From Elephas maximus indicus (Eukaryota; Chordata; Mammalia; Proboscidea; Elephantidae), in NCBI RefSeq assembly GCF_024166365.1, contig NC_064841.1, positions 29,690,001-29,754,000 on the forward strand: DNA of 64,000 bases. The letters are read 5' to 3'. Within the stretch, counting starts at the first letter, position 1, and each line of letters starts with the position of its first letter. Both the position numbers and the translations under genes were made by a program. The notes below the pieces were generated by a model. The model was given only the letters and a program-made list of their open reading frames with translations. It searched no databases and was not told the DNA's origin. Below are positions 10,693-21,900 of the stretch, piece by piece.

Positions 10693-11549
10693 CAAGATTA
10701 AACGAATGACACACATAAAACACTTAGCACGTACCTGTCCAAACACTTCTTCAAATATTAGCAATCAGTCTAACAATAAGAGACTGGTAAAGGTTAGGTG
10801 GTGTAAGGAAAAACAGAATGGACTCAGGAACTATGGGTTTAATCTAGATCTTTCGTATGTTAGAGGCTGAGCTCAGTATGTAAGAATTCACTTATTGTGA
10901 ACGTTAGACAACGCATGTGAAGCATGTGTAAACGAAAGAGCCATGGAATAACGAGAGAAAAGGGATTAGTCACAAGACAGCAATACAAAATCAAAGCATC
11001 ACATAAATTTAGCTGTGGGCTGGGAAGGAGTTTCCTAGGTCACCGTCCAAAGTAAGAAAGTGTGGTGCGCTGTGAAATGGAACTGTGAAAAGGAGTATGC
11101 ACCTCTTAGTCCTCAGTCCTATTCAAGTCTCAATTGGCTCCAGGTCGATCCTGAAGACAATCCAACCGTTCTAATGAGGTATTGGACAAGCCTCAAACTC
11201 AAAGAAGTCCTGTGCTATGGAAGGGCTGAACTGGCCGAAGAACTTTCGGAACCAGTCAATGATCAAGGAGTCAGATCACACTTCGCCTCCACAACCCTGT
11301 AATAGCCTCTGCGGTGAGAAGTGGGTTAAATCATTTCATTGCTGCTTTTTAGATCGAGGTTGTCTGAAGAGTTCCTACCCCTGAAAGCATTGATGACCAT
11401 GGCGGAGACCCCAGTGACAGTCGCTGCCAGAATCTATGTGGTGGCTGGGGTCCCGCAGCGTGAAACCAAGTAATAAAATACTGCACCTGGGCTCTTCTTC
11501 AAGGTAGAGCCGTGGGTTCGAACCCCAATGAGGGTGGCAACTTGGGCCA
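10693..11549. other. Upstream flank of EIF5A2, no gene recognised
   Basis: Sequence turns from AT-rich to GC-richer towards the promoter. Short frames at 11060-11302 and 11375-11650 resemble no known protein. A tRNA B-box-like GGGTTCGAACCCC lies near 11515-11527, but it is not part of a foldable tRNA. Confidence 0.45.
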
Positions 11550-11828
11550 AAAGCTTGAACCCTAAGTTCCCTGCACAGCCACGCGGTGCACCCGCTGAAT
11601 TCGCGCGCCTCGCGAGTTTTGACAACCGTCACATGACAACCGCCACGCACCTCAGGGCAGAGGCTACTGGGCGCAGGGCTCGGACCCCACTGGACTGCGT
11701 TAACTTCGACTGGGGCTTGAACGAAACAAACCTAAGAGTTTGACGGAGCTAGTTCCCTGCGGGCGAATCTACCCTCAGCGCCGGACGCCTGACAGAGCAC
11801 TCCACGCCGGAAGTGTACTAATCCGCAG

Positions 11829-11834
11829 CACGTG
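11829..11834 (+). promoter_or_regulatory. E-box CACGTG, upstream copy
   Basis: A perfect CACGTG inside CAGCACGTGGGG. It is a binding site type for USF, MYC/MAX and TFE factors. A second copy starts 25 bases downstream. Function is inferred from the motif and its promoter position. Confidence 0.5.
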
Positions 11835-11853
11835 GGGTTGCCAGGGCGCGCTT

Positions 11854-11859
11854 CACGTG
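11854..11859 (+). promoter_or_regulatory. E-box CACGTG, downstream copy, CLEAR-like
   Basis: The context TTCACGTGAC is one base from the palindromic GTCACGTGAC favoured by USF and TFEB/TFE3. It lies 3 bases before a GC box (GGGCGGGGCC) and about 30 bases before a CCAAT box. Confidence 0.55.
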
Positions 11860-11862
11860 ACT

Positions 11863-11872
11863 GGGCGGGGCC
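11863..11872 (+). promoter_or_regulatory. GC box (SP/KLF-type site)
   Basis: GGGCGGGGCC directly follows the second E-box. Further GC-box-like runs occur at about 11957-11977. Confidence 0.6.
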
Positions 11873-11887
11873 TCGGGAACCTTCTGG

Positions 11888-11892
11888 CCAAT
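11888..11892 (+). promoter_or_regulatory. CCAAT box (NF-Y type)
   Basis: TGGCCAATGG fits the extended NF-Y consensus and lies in the usual position 60-100 bases upstream of the inferred start region. Confidence 0.6.
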
Positions 11893-11959
11893 GGTAGACC
11901 GAGAGGGCAGTGCCTGTGACGCTCCTGGGGCCTATCCCGGAAGTGGGGCTGAGGTGGGG

Positions 11960-12108
11960 GCGGGAAAGGGCGGGGAGGCCGGGGTGTGGAAAGTGTGGCG
12001 GCCCCGCCCCGTCCCTTGGAACTGCCGCGGCCGCCACCGCCGCCGTCGCCGCAGCTGTGGGGACCGGCGCGGGTGCGCAGGCGAAAGGCGCTCTTTCTCC
12101 GCTGAAAG
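11960..12108 (+). other. EIF5A2: EIF5A2 exon 1 (non-coding), approximate 5' end
   Basis: The known gene has a non-coding first exon. A good donor, GAAAG|GTGAAG, ends the candidate exon at 12108. From about 11900 to the donor there is only one ATG (11891-11893, in the CCAAT region), so a start downstream of it gives a 5' UTR without upstream ATGs. The 5' end is a guess; the donor is a motif-based inference. Confidence 0.5.
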
Positions 12109-12762
12109 GTGAAGACATGGGGAGAAGCTGGTGGGGCTAGGACCAGGGCGAGGCAGGGCCGGGGAAGCCGGCCGGAGCCGAGCCCTGACCGAGGGAAGGA
12201 GGGAGGATGGATGGGGAACGGAGGCGAGCGTGGACCCACCGGCGTTCAGGCCCGTGCGGGGCCGGTCGAGCCGGGGGTGCAGGCGTGACACGGGGCGCCG
12301 GAGCGGCCGGGCGGCGGCGCCGCGGGGCGGAGGGTGGGGTGCGCTCCCGCTGCCCGAGGACCAGGTGCTGCCGGCCGGGTCCAGTTATCCCCCATCCTTC
12401 GCCGAGACGTGCGGCCTGGGCTGGGCCCCCCGCAGAGGGGATCCAGGCGGCGGAGCAGGGCTGGGCCGCGCGGCGCGGGAAGGTCGCTGGCTGCTTCTGC
12501 GGTGGGGCCGTGGGTGCCGGGACTTGCTGCCCGTGGCGCAGCGCCCACCCCCCAGCGAGCTCCTCTGCGACTTTCTTCCTCACCTCCCCACCAAGGAAGG
12601 GATAGAAAAGTTTGTGGAGACCGGAGTTAGAAAGTGCCGGTTAGTCTTGGGTGGGTGTTCAATAAATGCAAAACTGATGCTTGGCACGTAAGCTGTCTGC
12701 AATGATTCGTTTCCCTGCCTGCACGGCCGTTATTAAAATGCAAATACAAACTTTTTGCGTAG
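12109..12762 (+). other. EIF5A2 intron 1 (inferred)
   Basis: GC-rich continuation of the CpG island followed by a short AT-richer end. Several overlapping open frames here (for example 12131-12691) are by-products of high GC content and show no family resemblance. Confidence 0.5.
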
Positions 12763-12962
12763 TTCCCTCGGAAAAGCTACCATCTTCCCAGCCCACCATG
12801 GCGGAGGAAATTGATTTCACTACCGGAGATGCTGGGGCTTCCAGCACTTACCCTATGCAGTGCTCGGCCCTGCGCAAAAACGGCTTCGTGGTGCTCAAAG
12901 GACGACCATGCAAAATAGTCGATATGTCAACTTCCAAAACTGGAAAGCACGGTCATGCCAAG
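12763..12962 (+). CDS. EIF5A2: EIF5A2 exon 2 (coding from 12798)
   Basis: This exon codes residues 1-55, including the whole hypusine loop, and ends with codon AAG for K55 followed by GTAAGT. Its 5' border is uncertain. One acceptor candidate ends at 12762 (CTTTTTGCGTAG). A second ends at 12791 (CATCTTCCCAG), which would leave only 6 UTR bases before ATG. The coding part is 165 bases. Confidence 0.93.
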
Positions 12963-15900
12963 GTAAGTGTCCTTCCAGGTCTGTCTTCGGCTTTAACGTT
13001 GGGATTTTGGTCATCTGTATTCCATTACAGATGATGGGGTTTTTATACTTATAATTTTGTAATAAGCTCATTTTTTCCACACGCAATTACTGGGTGATCA
13101 GCTACTACTTTGAATACTGAAAGGTAGCATTTTCTTCTCGTACTCCCTTATAATGTTTTATTAACTGGGAATCGAAGCTTTCTTGAATCATAGTGAGGTA
13201 AAAGATCTAGTCAGTAATGGAAGACCAGAACAGAAATAATCAGAGTGTCATGCATTGTGAAGACTGTAACCAATGTCACTGAACTATTTGTGTGGAAATT
13301 GTTGATTGGGGAACTAAACTGCCCTGTAAACCTTCATCAAAAACACAATAAAATATTTTTTAAAAAACTATTCAGTTTACAGATGAGAAGACCTAACAAT
13401 TCTAAGAAACCTAACTTAGTTTTTGTTATCTACTCTTAAAATTGAATTACTGGACTCTCCGATTTTGAGTCTTGATGTGTCATGATACTGTTTAATTGTT
13501 TACTGTTTCTCAGTTTCTATGACTACTACTTTGTAATTTTTTTAAGAAAGTAAAATTAGATGACCTTGAAAGGTGGAGAAAGAATCTGTTGTAATCAGCG
13601 TTGATATTGTGCTTCTGTGATGTGTGTATTGAGTGATCTGCTTGGCAGAGACTGAACAGGTCTCCTGTTCTTCTCTGTTAGGTTCACCTTGTTGGAATTG
13701 ATATTTTCACGGGCAAAAAGTATGAAGATATTTGCCCTTCTACTCACAACATGGATGTTCCAAATATTAAGAGAAATGATTATCAAGTAAGTACTAATTT
13801 CTTTTAGAATGATACTTGCTTCTTAAAGGTGCACATATTTTCTACTGTCAGTTGTAATCTGACAAAACCCAAGAGTGGCTTTGTAAGTTTTTTCTAATCC
13901 ATCGTTAGGCACCACCCATCTTAGAAATTGGAGACATAGATAGTGGTATTTCACACTTGTGCTGTAAAATTATAGTAGTTAGTGATTTTTTTTTAAACAT
14001 TCTTGCATTTTTAAAATGTTTAGCACTTAGTATTCCTTAGAGCAAGTGACTACATGTTGTAACTGAATAAATCCAGTGTTTAGTAAAATCACTCTTCTGT
14101 CTGTTGTAAAATATTCCAAATTTAGGTAACTCCCTCCTGGGTGTTTTATTTCTTCTCACTGATAAGACCTAAGACTCTCAAGAAACTATTCCCACCGACA
14201 AAGTTTGCGTATTATTGGATGTGAGTCAGATTTTTTTATTCTTAAATAAGAAAATAAGCTGAAAGCCATAAATATAAGGGGTAAAGCACATGGTCATTGA
14301 ATATAGTGAAAAAAATACAAAAGTATGTTTTGTATTTATTCAGTGACCATGCTGTAACCTTTTGTTAAATTATAGGTATAGACTTCAAATTTTAGTTCAA
14401 GTTATAAGTCATGTTTAATCATAGTATTTTATGGTATGGATTATTGACAATAACCAGATAATTGACCTCATGGGATGTAGGAGCCAGATTACTCACAACT
14501 AATGCCTTTCTTGAAAGTTTTCAATTTCTGTAGCAACCGTACCATATGTAGAGAAATCTTTTCTGTTCATATTACATAGTGAAAAACACAAAATGGACAC
14601 GTAGATTCGTTGTATCTGGTTTGAATTCATTTCTTTCTATACTGTATATTGTGTAAGCATTTAAAGAATGTTGTCAACTGCAACCACCTGATTTTCTTTT
14701 ACTCTGTTCATATGCAAACATATTTTTGCATTGTTTTAACCATGGGAAACAGTTTTATATTTTCACCTTCCCACTTACAAATGTTTTCTATGTTGTTTTG
14801 GAGTCTAGAATTTGAATTGTGTTAGTATAATAACAGCAAGTGGATTTTTTAGTCATGCAGATTGGGGTTTAGATCTGGTTCTGCCACTTTATAGCTAGAT
14901 GACCTTGGACAAATTTCTCAACCTCTCTGACCCTCTGTCTTCCCATCTACCAAAGAGGAATAATGTAAGGATTAAATGAGAAAATGTACTCCATAAGTAC
15001 CTAAGTAGGTATATTCCAAAAAGTAGTTCTTTTCTGCTCCCCTTATTCCTGTGTAAAACTTCCACTTCATCACTCTGTTATTATTGGGGTACTTTTTTTT
15101 TAATCTAGTAGGTAGGCTTGACACATACACAATTGACATCGAGTCGATTCTGACTTACAGAACCCCATAGGGTTTCCAAGGCTGTAAATCTCTATGGAAG
15201 TAGACTGCCACATCTTTCTCCCTTGGAGCCTCTGGTAGTGGGTGTTCAATAAACATTTGCTAAATGCGTATGTGATTATTCAACGTGGCAAGTATGTATT
15301 ACGGCTGAGCATAGAATTTTCTTATGCCAAAAATGGGTTTCTCTGTTTTCATTCCTAAAATGTGAGTGTTTTGAATATTCAGTGTTAGGATGCTTTTGCC
15401 TACTGAGTATTTCAGAAAGATGGATATCAGTAGTTCACATAATTAATACTATCATCAAGTTAGCCAGCCGCTGATTGGAGCTCAAAATTTAGCATAAAGG
15501 AAAAATTTGGTTTGGGTTTTATTATGATATAGAGTAGGACTGGGAGTAGGGCAAGGCAAGTGATATATATGGATATATATAGCCCTTCCTTGGGCACAGA
15601 ATTTTAAATAAAGACAGGACCAGTAATAATACTAAGCCATATTAGAGCTTAAGGCAAAAGGAAAAATTAGTAATTCTGATCCTGTCTTTAATTTTGTTCA
15701 TCATTGAATTTTTGCATTAATTTTGATTTTTCTTTATTACATTCAAATACTTATTTATCTTGATCATGGAGTTATTTTGCACCCAAGATGAGTCTCACTT
15801 TCCTCACCCTAGTCCCAGCCCTTGGTGTGTGGTCCATACTGCAGAGCGGGTAAGAGGATGACTGGGGCCAGGCAGACCAGGTCTGCATCTCTGATTTGGC

Positions 15901-18900
15901 ACTTACTAGCTCTGTGGTCTCAGTTGTCAAGTCACTTAACCTCTCTTGGCTCTGTTTCTTTATAAAATAAGGGTGAGAATAATAAGCTTTTCATGGGATG
16001 ATGGTAAGGTTTAATTAGTTAATACTTAGAACAGTATTTGGCAGAGTAAGTACTCTGTATTTGTACACTCCTCAATATCAAGTCAGCACAGAGTGCTCAT
16101 TCCTGTTCATTTCTAAAAAGCTCTTCATACTTTCCAGTTATATTTAATGTGCCGTGGTGGCCTTTACTCACTTACCCAAGCACCTTGGTTAAATTCCTCC
16201 TTTTTTCTTTGGCTACATGTAGTCCTTTGTGTTTGCCGAATTCAGTGTTCTGAGTGCCAGTTCACCAGTTGGGTAAAGTGAAATGTGTTTATCTTTTCAT
16301 TATAATAATTAAAAAGTAAACCTTTGCTTAAAGAAAGAAATGTATTATTTACAGTTTTAATTTTTATGTGTTTTAAAATAAATTCAGGATGAAAGAAAAA
16401 CTGTCTCCTGACTTTTTCATTCCAGGATATAGCTTGGATTAGGACTGCTAGTTTTCATTACTTGTCCTCATAGAGTTATGGTTGCCAGGGGCTCAGTGAT
16501 GATGTAAAATACAAATGCACCCAGGCACCTTTGGGAATCCCAAATTCTTAAATATAGAAATGTGTGCTCAGACTCCCAGGATTCTCTCGAATCATATTTC
16601 TTTAGAAAAGTCTGTGTTCCTGTGTACCACACCACAACTTGAAAGCCTTCCCTGCATTCACTAATGTTTTGCCTGTCATTTGAAGACCACTTTCCAGAAG
16701 GAAAACATTACTACAGGACACACTAGAGTACTGTGGATCTCTTGGTTATTGCTGAATTGCCAAAACTATGACTATTAAATCTGAGTATATACTTGAAATA
16801 AGTAATATGCCTTTTGGATATTTGGATATACGTGTTGACTTTTATTGTTGCAACTTTAAAATAAAAGAACAACAAAAAGAATTGATGCTGTGAATTCCTT
16901 GAACTTAAGTTCTTTTAATAATTTTTACCTGTTCTGTGGAACTCTTGTGTCCCCTGACAGAAAGTTTTTCTCTGGAAATAGAAAACCTCTAAACTGGCAG
17001 AGCCCAGTATTGGAGAGACAAGAGGCAAACAGTTATAGGATCGTTAGGGTTAATAGTGAGGGGAGCCACTCCCTTTGGGTCTTGTACCTGTGTATTCTTC
17101 CTGTAGGAGAAATAGCACCATATATTGGAATATATTGTGACCTGTAAAGCAGTGATCTAGGTCCACAAAATGTCACCTAGCAAAATGTCCCACAGGCAAT
17201 CTGGGGACTGTGGGGTACACAGACCAGTGAATTCTCTAGCCAGTGTCCTGTTGCCTTATTATTTTGCCTGTAAAGTTAAGTTTTTAGTCAGAAGTGATGC
17301 TGTGTGAGACACACCATGACAGGAATGAGGCATTCTGTAAACCCATGGACGAGCTTTTCAGAGAAGCACTGTGAGCAGAAAGGGCAAATCCACATGTAGA
17401 GTGAAAATCTGTTGGAATAAGCGCAAATCTCTGCCTTTTCCATGATGGAGGGAGTCAGTGTTACCAGGTGGCTCGCTGCTCCCCCTTGGGAAATGGTGCC
17501 CTGTCAGGGATTGCATTGATTTCTACTGTTGAGTATTCAGTAGTGGCTGTGGTCCGACTCACCTTGGTCAGAGAAAACCTGTATTGTGGAGCTCATTGAG
17601 AAAGAACAGGGGAGGCTATACACAAAAAAAGCTAAATGATGTCCACAGAGGTTCATCTTGTCCGCCTAATTATTTAGAGCCTCCTCTACAGCAGATGCCC
17701 TTTGGTGCACAAATTAATATGAACATATTATTCTGTTTGGATAGGTCTGTCCACAGCCACTTGCCTAGAGCTCACTGTCAGCAGTTTCCCCATCTTGTTC
17801 TTTCAGTGTCCTTGACCTTCCAGCCAAACTCTTAGCCATTGCTCAAAATCGGTATAAACCCAAACCTCTCTTCTATCTTTTTCCAGGACCCGTGCTTGAT
17901 GTTCTGCTCATTCCATCTCTCCTGTCTTTGAGGGCCACCTCTGAGTGGTGCCATTATACCATGCATAATCATGTAGAAACCGTTCTGAATTCTTTTTTCC
18001 CTTAGTCCACATGATGCCCATGAAGGCTTTGGGATGAATTGAAAAAAAAGATCCCCCAAATATATCATGACCCTCAAAAAAAACAGCAGGCACGGTACAG
18101 AATCACCTGTATAGTATGATTTCCTTTACTTAAAAAATCAAATTACTCAGGAATACATTTTTTCTCAAAAAATAAGAAACGTCAAAGTGGCAGGACAAGG
18201 TGCTTTCTGAGTCTGAGCCACCACTCAGTGTGTTTGTGCCTTGAGGATGTGCTCAAAGTGATCTCATTTATGCCGCCCTCACATGTGTGATAAGAGCGCT
18301 GCTGCTCTGTGTACTCAGCTTCATAGCTTGGCGGGTCAGATAATCCCCCAGTTCATGATGGTGTGATCTGCTTAGGTTGTGTAATAATAACGATCCAACA
18401 TTCAGTCTCTACCGGGAACCAGCAGCTCTAAAGAAGTAGGTTGGAAGTGCTAGAAGAACAAAAGGAAGGGGAGGAGAAAGGGTTAGTCCTCACCTAAACA
18501 AGTCTGGTTGCTTTGAAGTGGATGGAGAAACAAAATTAAATTCAGAGATTAGGATTAAGAAGGCACCTGTGCTGATAATATGCCTTCTCCAGCCTTATGT
18601 TACGTACCAGTAGTGCAAACACAGGCCAGAAAACTTCTCTGCAATTCCTTTCTTATTCTGACTACATTTTAGGCAGAACCTGCAGCTCCCCGTGGCATGT
18701 CTGTCACTAACTCCCCTCCCCCTTTCCTTTCAGTTCATGTGTTCTGCAACTCCCTGTGCCTCAGCATTTAGTGGTTACAGTGCAGTTTCTGGAATTCAGA
18801 GATACCATGCCTTTTTTTAATATGGAAATTTTCAAAGTATAATGAATTCCACATACTCATCACCTAGCTTCGACAGTTACCAATACATGGGCCGTCTTAT

Positions 18901-21900
18901 TACGTCTGTCCTTCTACCACCTGTTTTTTCTTCCCTTTACTCTTTACCTCCGCATTATTTTGAAGCTAATTCCAGGTACTATGTCATTTCATGTGCAAGT
19001 ATTTTTTATGCATCTCTAAAAGAACTCTAAAATCAAAACATTATCACACCTAAAAATTAATAATGATAATATCAAGTATTCAAATAGTATTTACATTTTC
19101 CTAATTGTCCCCCCTCCCTTTTTTTTTTTTGTTTTTGTTTTGTATGAGTGTGATGGTTGTTTTTGTTTTATAGCTTGTCTACATTAGGACCTAAGATCCA
19201 CACGTTGAAGTTGGTTGCTGTATGTCTTAAATCTATTTTAATCTATAGATTCATATCTCTCACAGGTGCACTCAGCTTCCCTCTCGCCCTTTCCCATATT
19301 CATTTATTCTCTCACTCGCTCACTCTCTCACTTGATTACTCCTTTTGCGTTGTAATTTTTTGATGAAGAAACTGGATCATTTGTTCTGTGGACTTCCCCA
19401 CAGTCTGGATTTTGCTGATTGTATTTCCTCTGTCCCTTGTATTTCCTGAAAATTGGTAATTAGATGTAGAGGTTTGGTCAGATTCAGGGTAGATTTTTAT
19501 TTCTTTCTTTTTTTTTTAAACAAGAGTACTCCATAGGGGATGTTCTGTGCAACCATCAGGTAAATGAGTCTGTCTCTTTTTCTTTTTGAGACATTAAAAG
19601 ATTTCTGATCGTTGCCTCAATGCGTTAATTAATTAGGGGAGATGACATAATGATCTGTCATTTTTTTTTTTAGCCAGAATAATTTTATAAACTTCCCCCT
19701 CATCAATTTTTAGTTTACCCAGAGGTACAGTGTGTTTGTGTGTGTAAACCAAACCCGTTGCCATCAAGTCAGATCTGACTCATAGTGACCCTATACGACA
19801 GAGTAGAACTGCCCCATATAGAGTTTCCAAGGAGCGCCTGGTAGATTCGAACTGCGGACCTTGTGGTTAGCAGTCGTAGCGCTTAGCCACTACGCCCCCG
19901 AGTTTATATGTATAGGAAAGATTATTAATGCTTCATTTTTTCCTTTTAATTACAACTTTTCAAAATAAGCTTATTCCCAGTGTCCACTGAAAATAAGTAA
20001 GGAAATGTTTTTTTCTGTGAACTTGAGCATTTAAACATACGTGTTTCAATCCATTATAGTTATTATCCTCATCAATTTGCAAGCTGTTCTCTCTTCGACC
20101 ACTGAGCATTATTCAAATTAATACCTGGGTCCCTTTGGTATGGTCCTAGTGGTCTTTGATAGCTTCATTATCTTCAAGTATAATAGCTTGTTCCAGGTAC
20201 ATTTTGTATGCTTCCTGTCCTACATCTGAAATTATCCATTTTTCCAAAGAGCCCTAGTTTCTCTTGTTAGAAACTAATAGATACTACATTCTGGTTCTAG
20301 TATTTTTTAATTATATTTTGTGTGTCAATCAGCAACAAGCTGGTACACCACCTCGAGCTTGTCACCTCTGCTACAAGTTTTCTGACCTTGCTTTCTCTCA
20401 TCTGTCTCTCTGCTTGCTACTAACAAAAAGTTATACTTACTACCTTCCCCCCCAAAAATTGTTCAAAAATATCTCAAAGTAATCAAATCAGTAGCATGTT
20501 TAAAGATGAATGATGAGAAGAAAATATTTAGAATTAACTGTTGAAACTGTCTTCTCACCATCCTCTCCTTCCAACTCTCAAAGTCAGGGCTTTGAGAGAA
20601 GATGGACAAAATTGCACAAGAATATGCTTGAGACTCAACAATGACACAATTGGCTTTTTTTTTAAGATTGCAGATTATACAGGAGTAAAAGGTGCTTTTA
20701 ACCAAAAAAAACCCAAACCGATTGCCATGAGACCTGGTGGTACACTGTTTATGCCCTCAGCTGCTAACCTTTTTGGTCAGCATTTCGAACCCACCAGCCA
20801 CTGTGTGGGAGAACAATGTGACAGTCTGTTCCATAATGATTTACAGCCTTGGAAACCTATAGGGCAGTTCTATTCTGTCCTGTTGGGTTGCTATGAGATG
20901 AATGAGGGAACCTGCCAGAAAAATGGAAGATAACCACCTTAGCCAAGTGATTAAGGTTAACTCTACCAGTAGTGGCATAAATTGACATCATTTGCCTCCT
21001 GATGTGATACTCTGAGGACACATCATTTTATGTGGTATTCCTGCCACAGATGCATTACCTGAATCATGAGGAAACAGACAAACCCAAACTGAGGAACATT
21101 GTACAAAACAGTGAGCCTCTACTCTTCAAAAATGTCATGTCATGAAAGATAAAGTGTGAGGAATTGTTCCAAATTAAAAGAGAGTGAACAGACCTGTCAG
21201 CCAAATAAATGCAAGGCATGACTCTGGAATTGGGAAAAGTTGCTATCAAAGCCAGTGTTGAGACAATTGGCAAAATTTGAATAGTGGCTATATATTAAAT
21301 GATATTGTGTCAACATTAAATTTCCTGATTTGGAAAATGGAACTGTGGTTATGTAAAAGTATGTCCTCACTGAAGTCATGATCTTTTTTGAACTTTCAAG
21401 TGGTTGAGTAAAAATAAGAACGTGTATAATATGTATTTTATATATTGCAGGTATAATGTGTGTGTGTATATCTGTATACACACATACATGTATGTATAGA
21501 GAGAGAGCACATGTGGTTAAATGTTAAAAGTGGGTGAATTTAGGTAAAGATACGGGGTTTCATTGCATTCTTGTAACTTTTCTATAAATTGATTTTTTTA
21601 ATAATTTTAAAAGCAGAAAATTTATTTTTATTATTTTCTGTAGCTTTGTTTCTGAATACTTCAATTTTATTTTATAGAGCAATTTATTTTAATATGTTAA
21701 ATGTTTATAAATATGTTGTTTTATTAGATTCTTAATGTTTCTATGGTTTTGTATTTGAAATGATGTACATATTTCATTCCACGGTTTACTTTATGAAATC
21801 TTAACTCTTAAAAAATAAAGTACCACCATTATATAAGTAAATATCAAAATACAAGTGTTATCATTTGGCTTCTATGTTTCAGTCACTAATGGCAGTGTGA

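Larger units (their letters stand above)
11550..12600 (+). promoter_or_regulatory. EIF5A2: CpG island and promoter of EIF5A2
   Basis: This kilobase is strikingly GC- and CpG-rich compared with its surroundings. It holds CCAAT, GC-box, E-box and ETS-like (CCCGGAAGTG, about 11937) motifs and a GCC-type triplet stretch near 12027-12056. No TATA box is seen, which fits a broad housekeeping-style promoter. The transcription start was not determined; it probably lies between about 11900 and 12050. The island spans the non-coding first exon and the start of intron 1. Confidence 0.85.

Noticed and set aside
11490..11545. Possible tRNA gene around GGGTTCGAACCCC
   Set aside because: The B-box-like motif is perfect and four T-stem pairs form. 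However, no matching acceptor stem (complement of the following TGAGGGT), no A-box at the right distance and no anticodon arm could be placed. Probably a chance near-palindrome or an old tRNA-derived fragment.
11732..12691. Many long overlapping frames on both strands in the CpG island
   Set aside because: High GC content lowers stop-codon frequency in all frames. The translations are low-complexity Ala/Pro/Arg/Gly with no family resemblance and they overlap the EIF5A2 promoter and leader.
17832..18093. Minus-strand frames of 61-81 residues in intron 3 (possible processed pseudogene)
   Set aside because: Two overlapping frames look slightly protein-like, but I recognise no family. There is no poly(A) tail, target duplication or flanking exon signal. 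Left unannotated.
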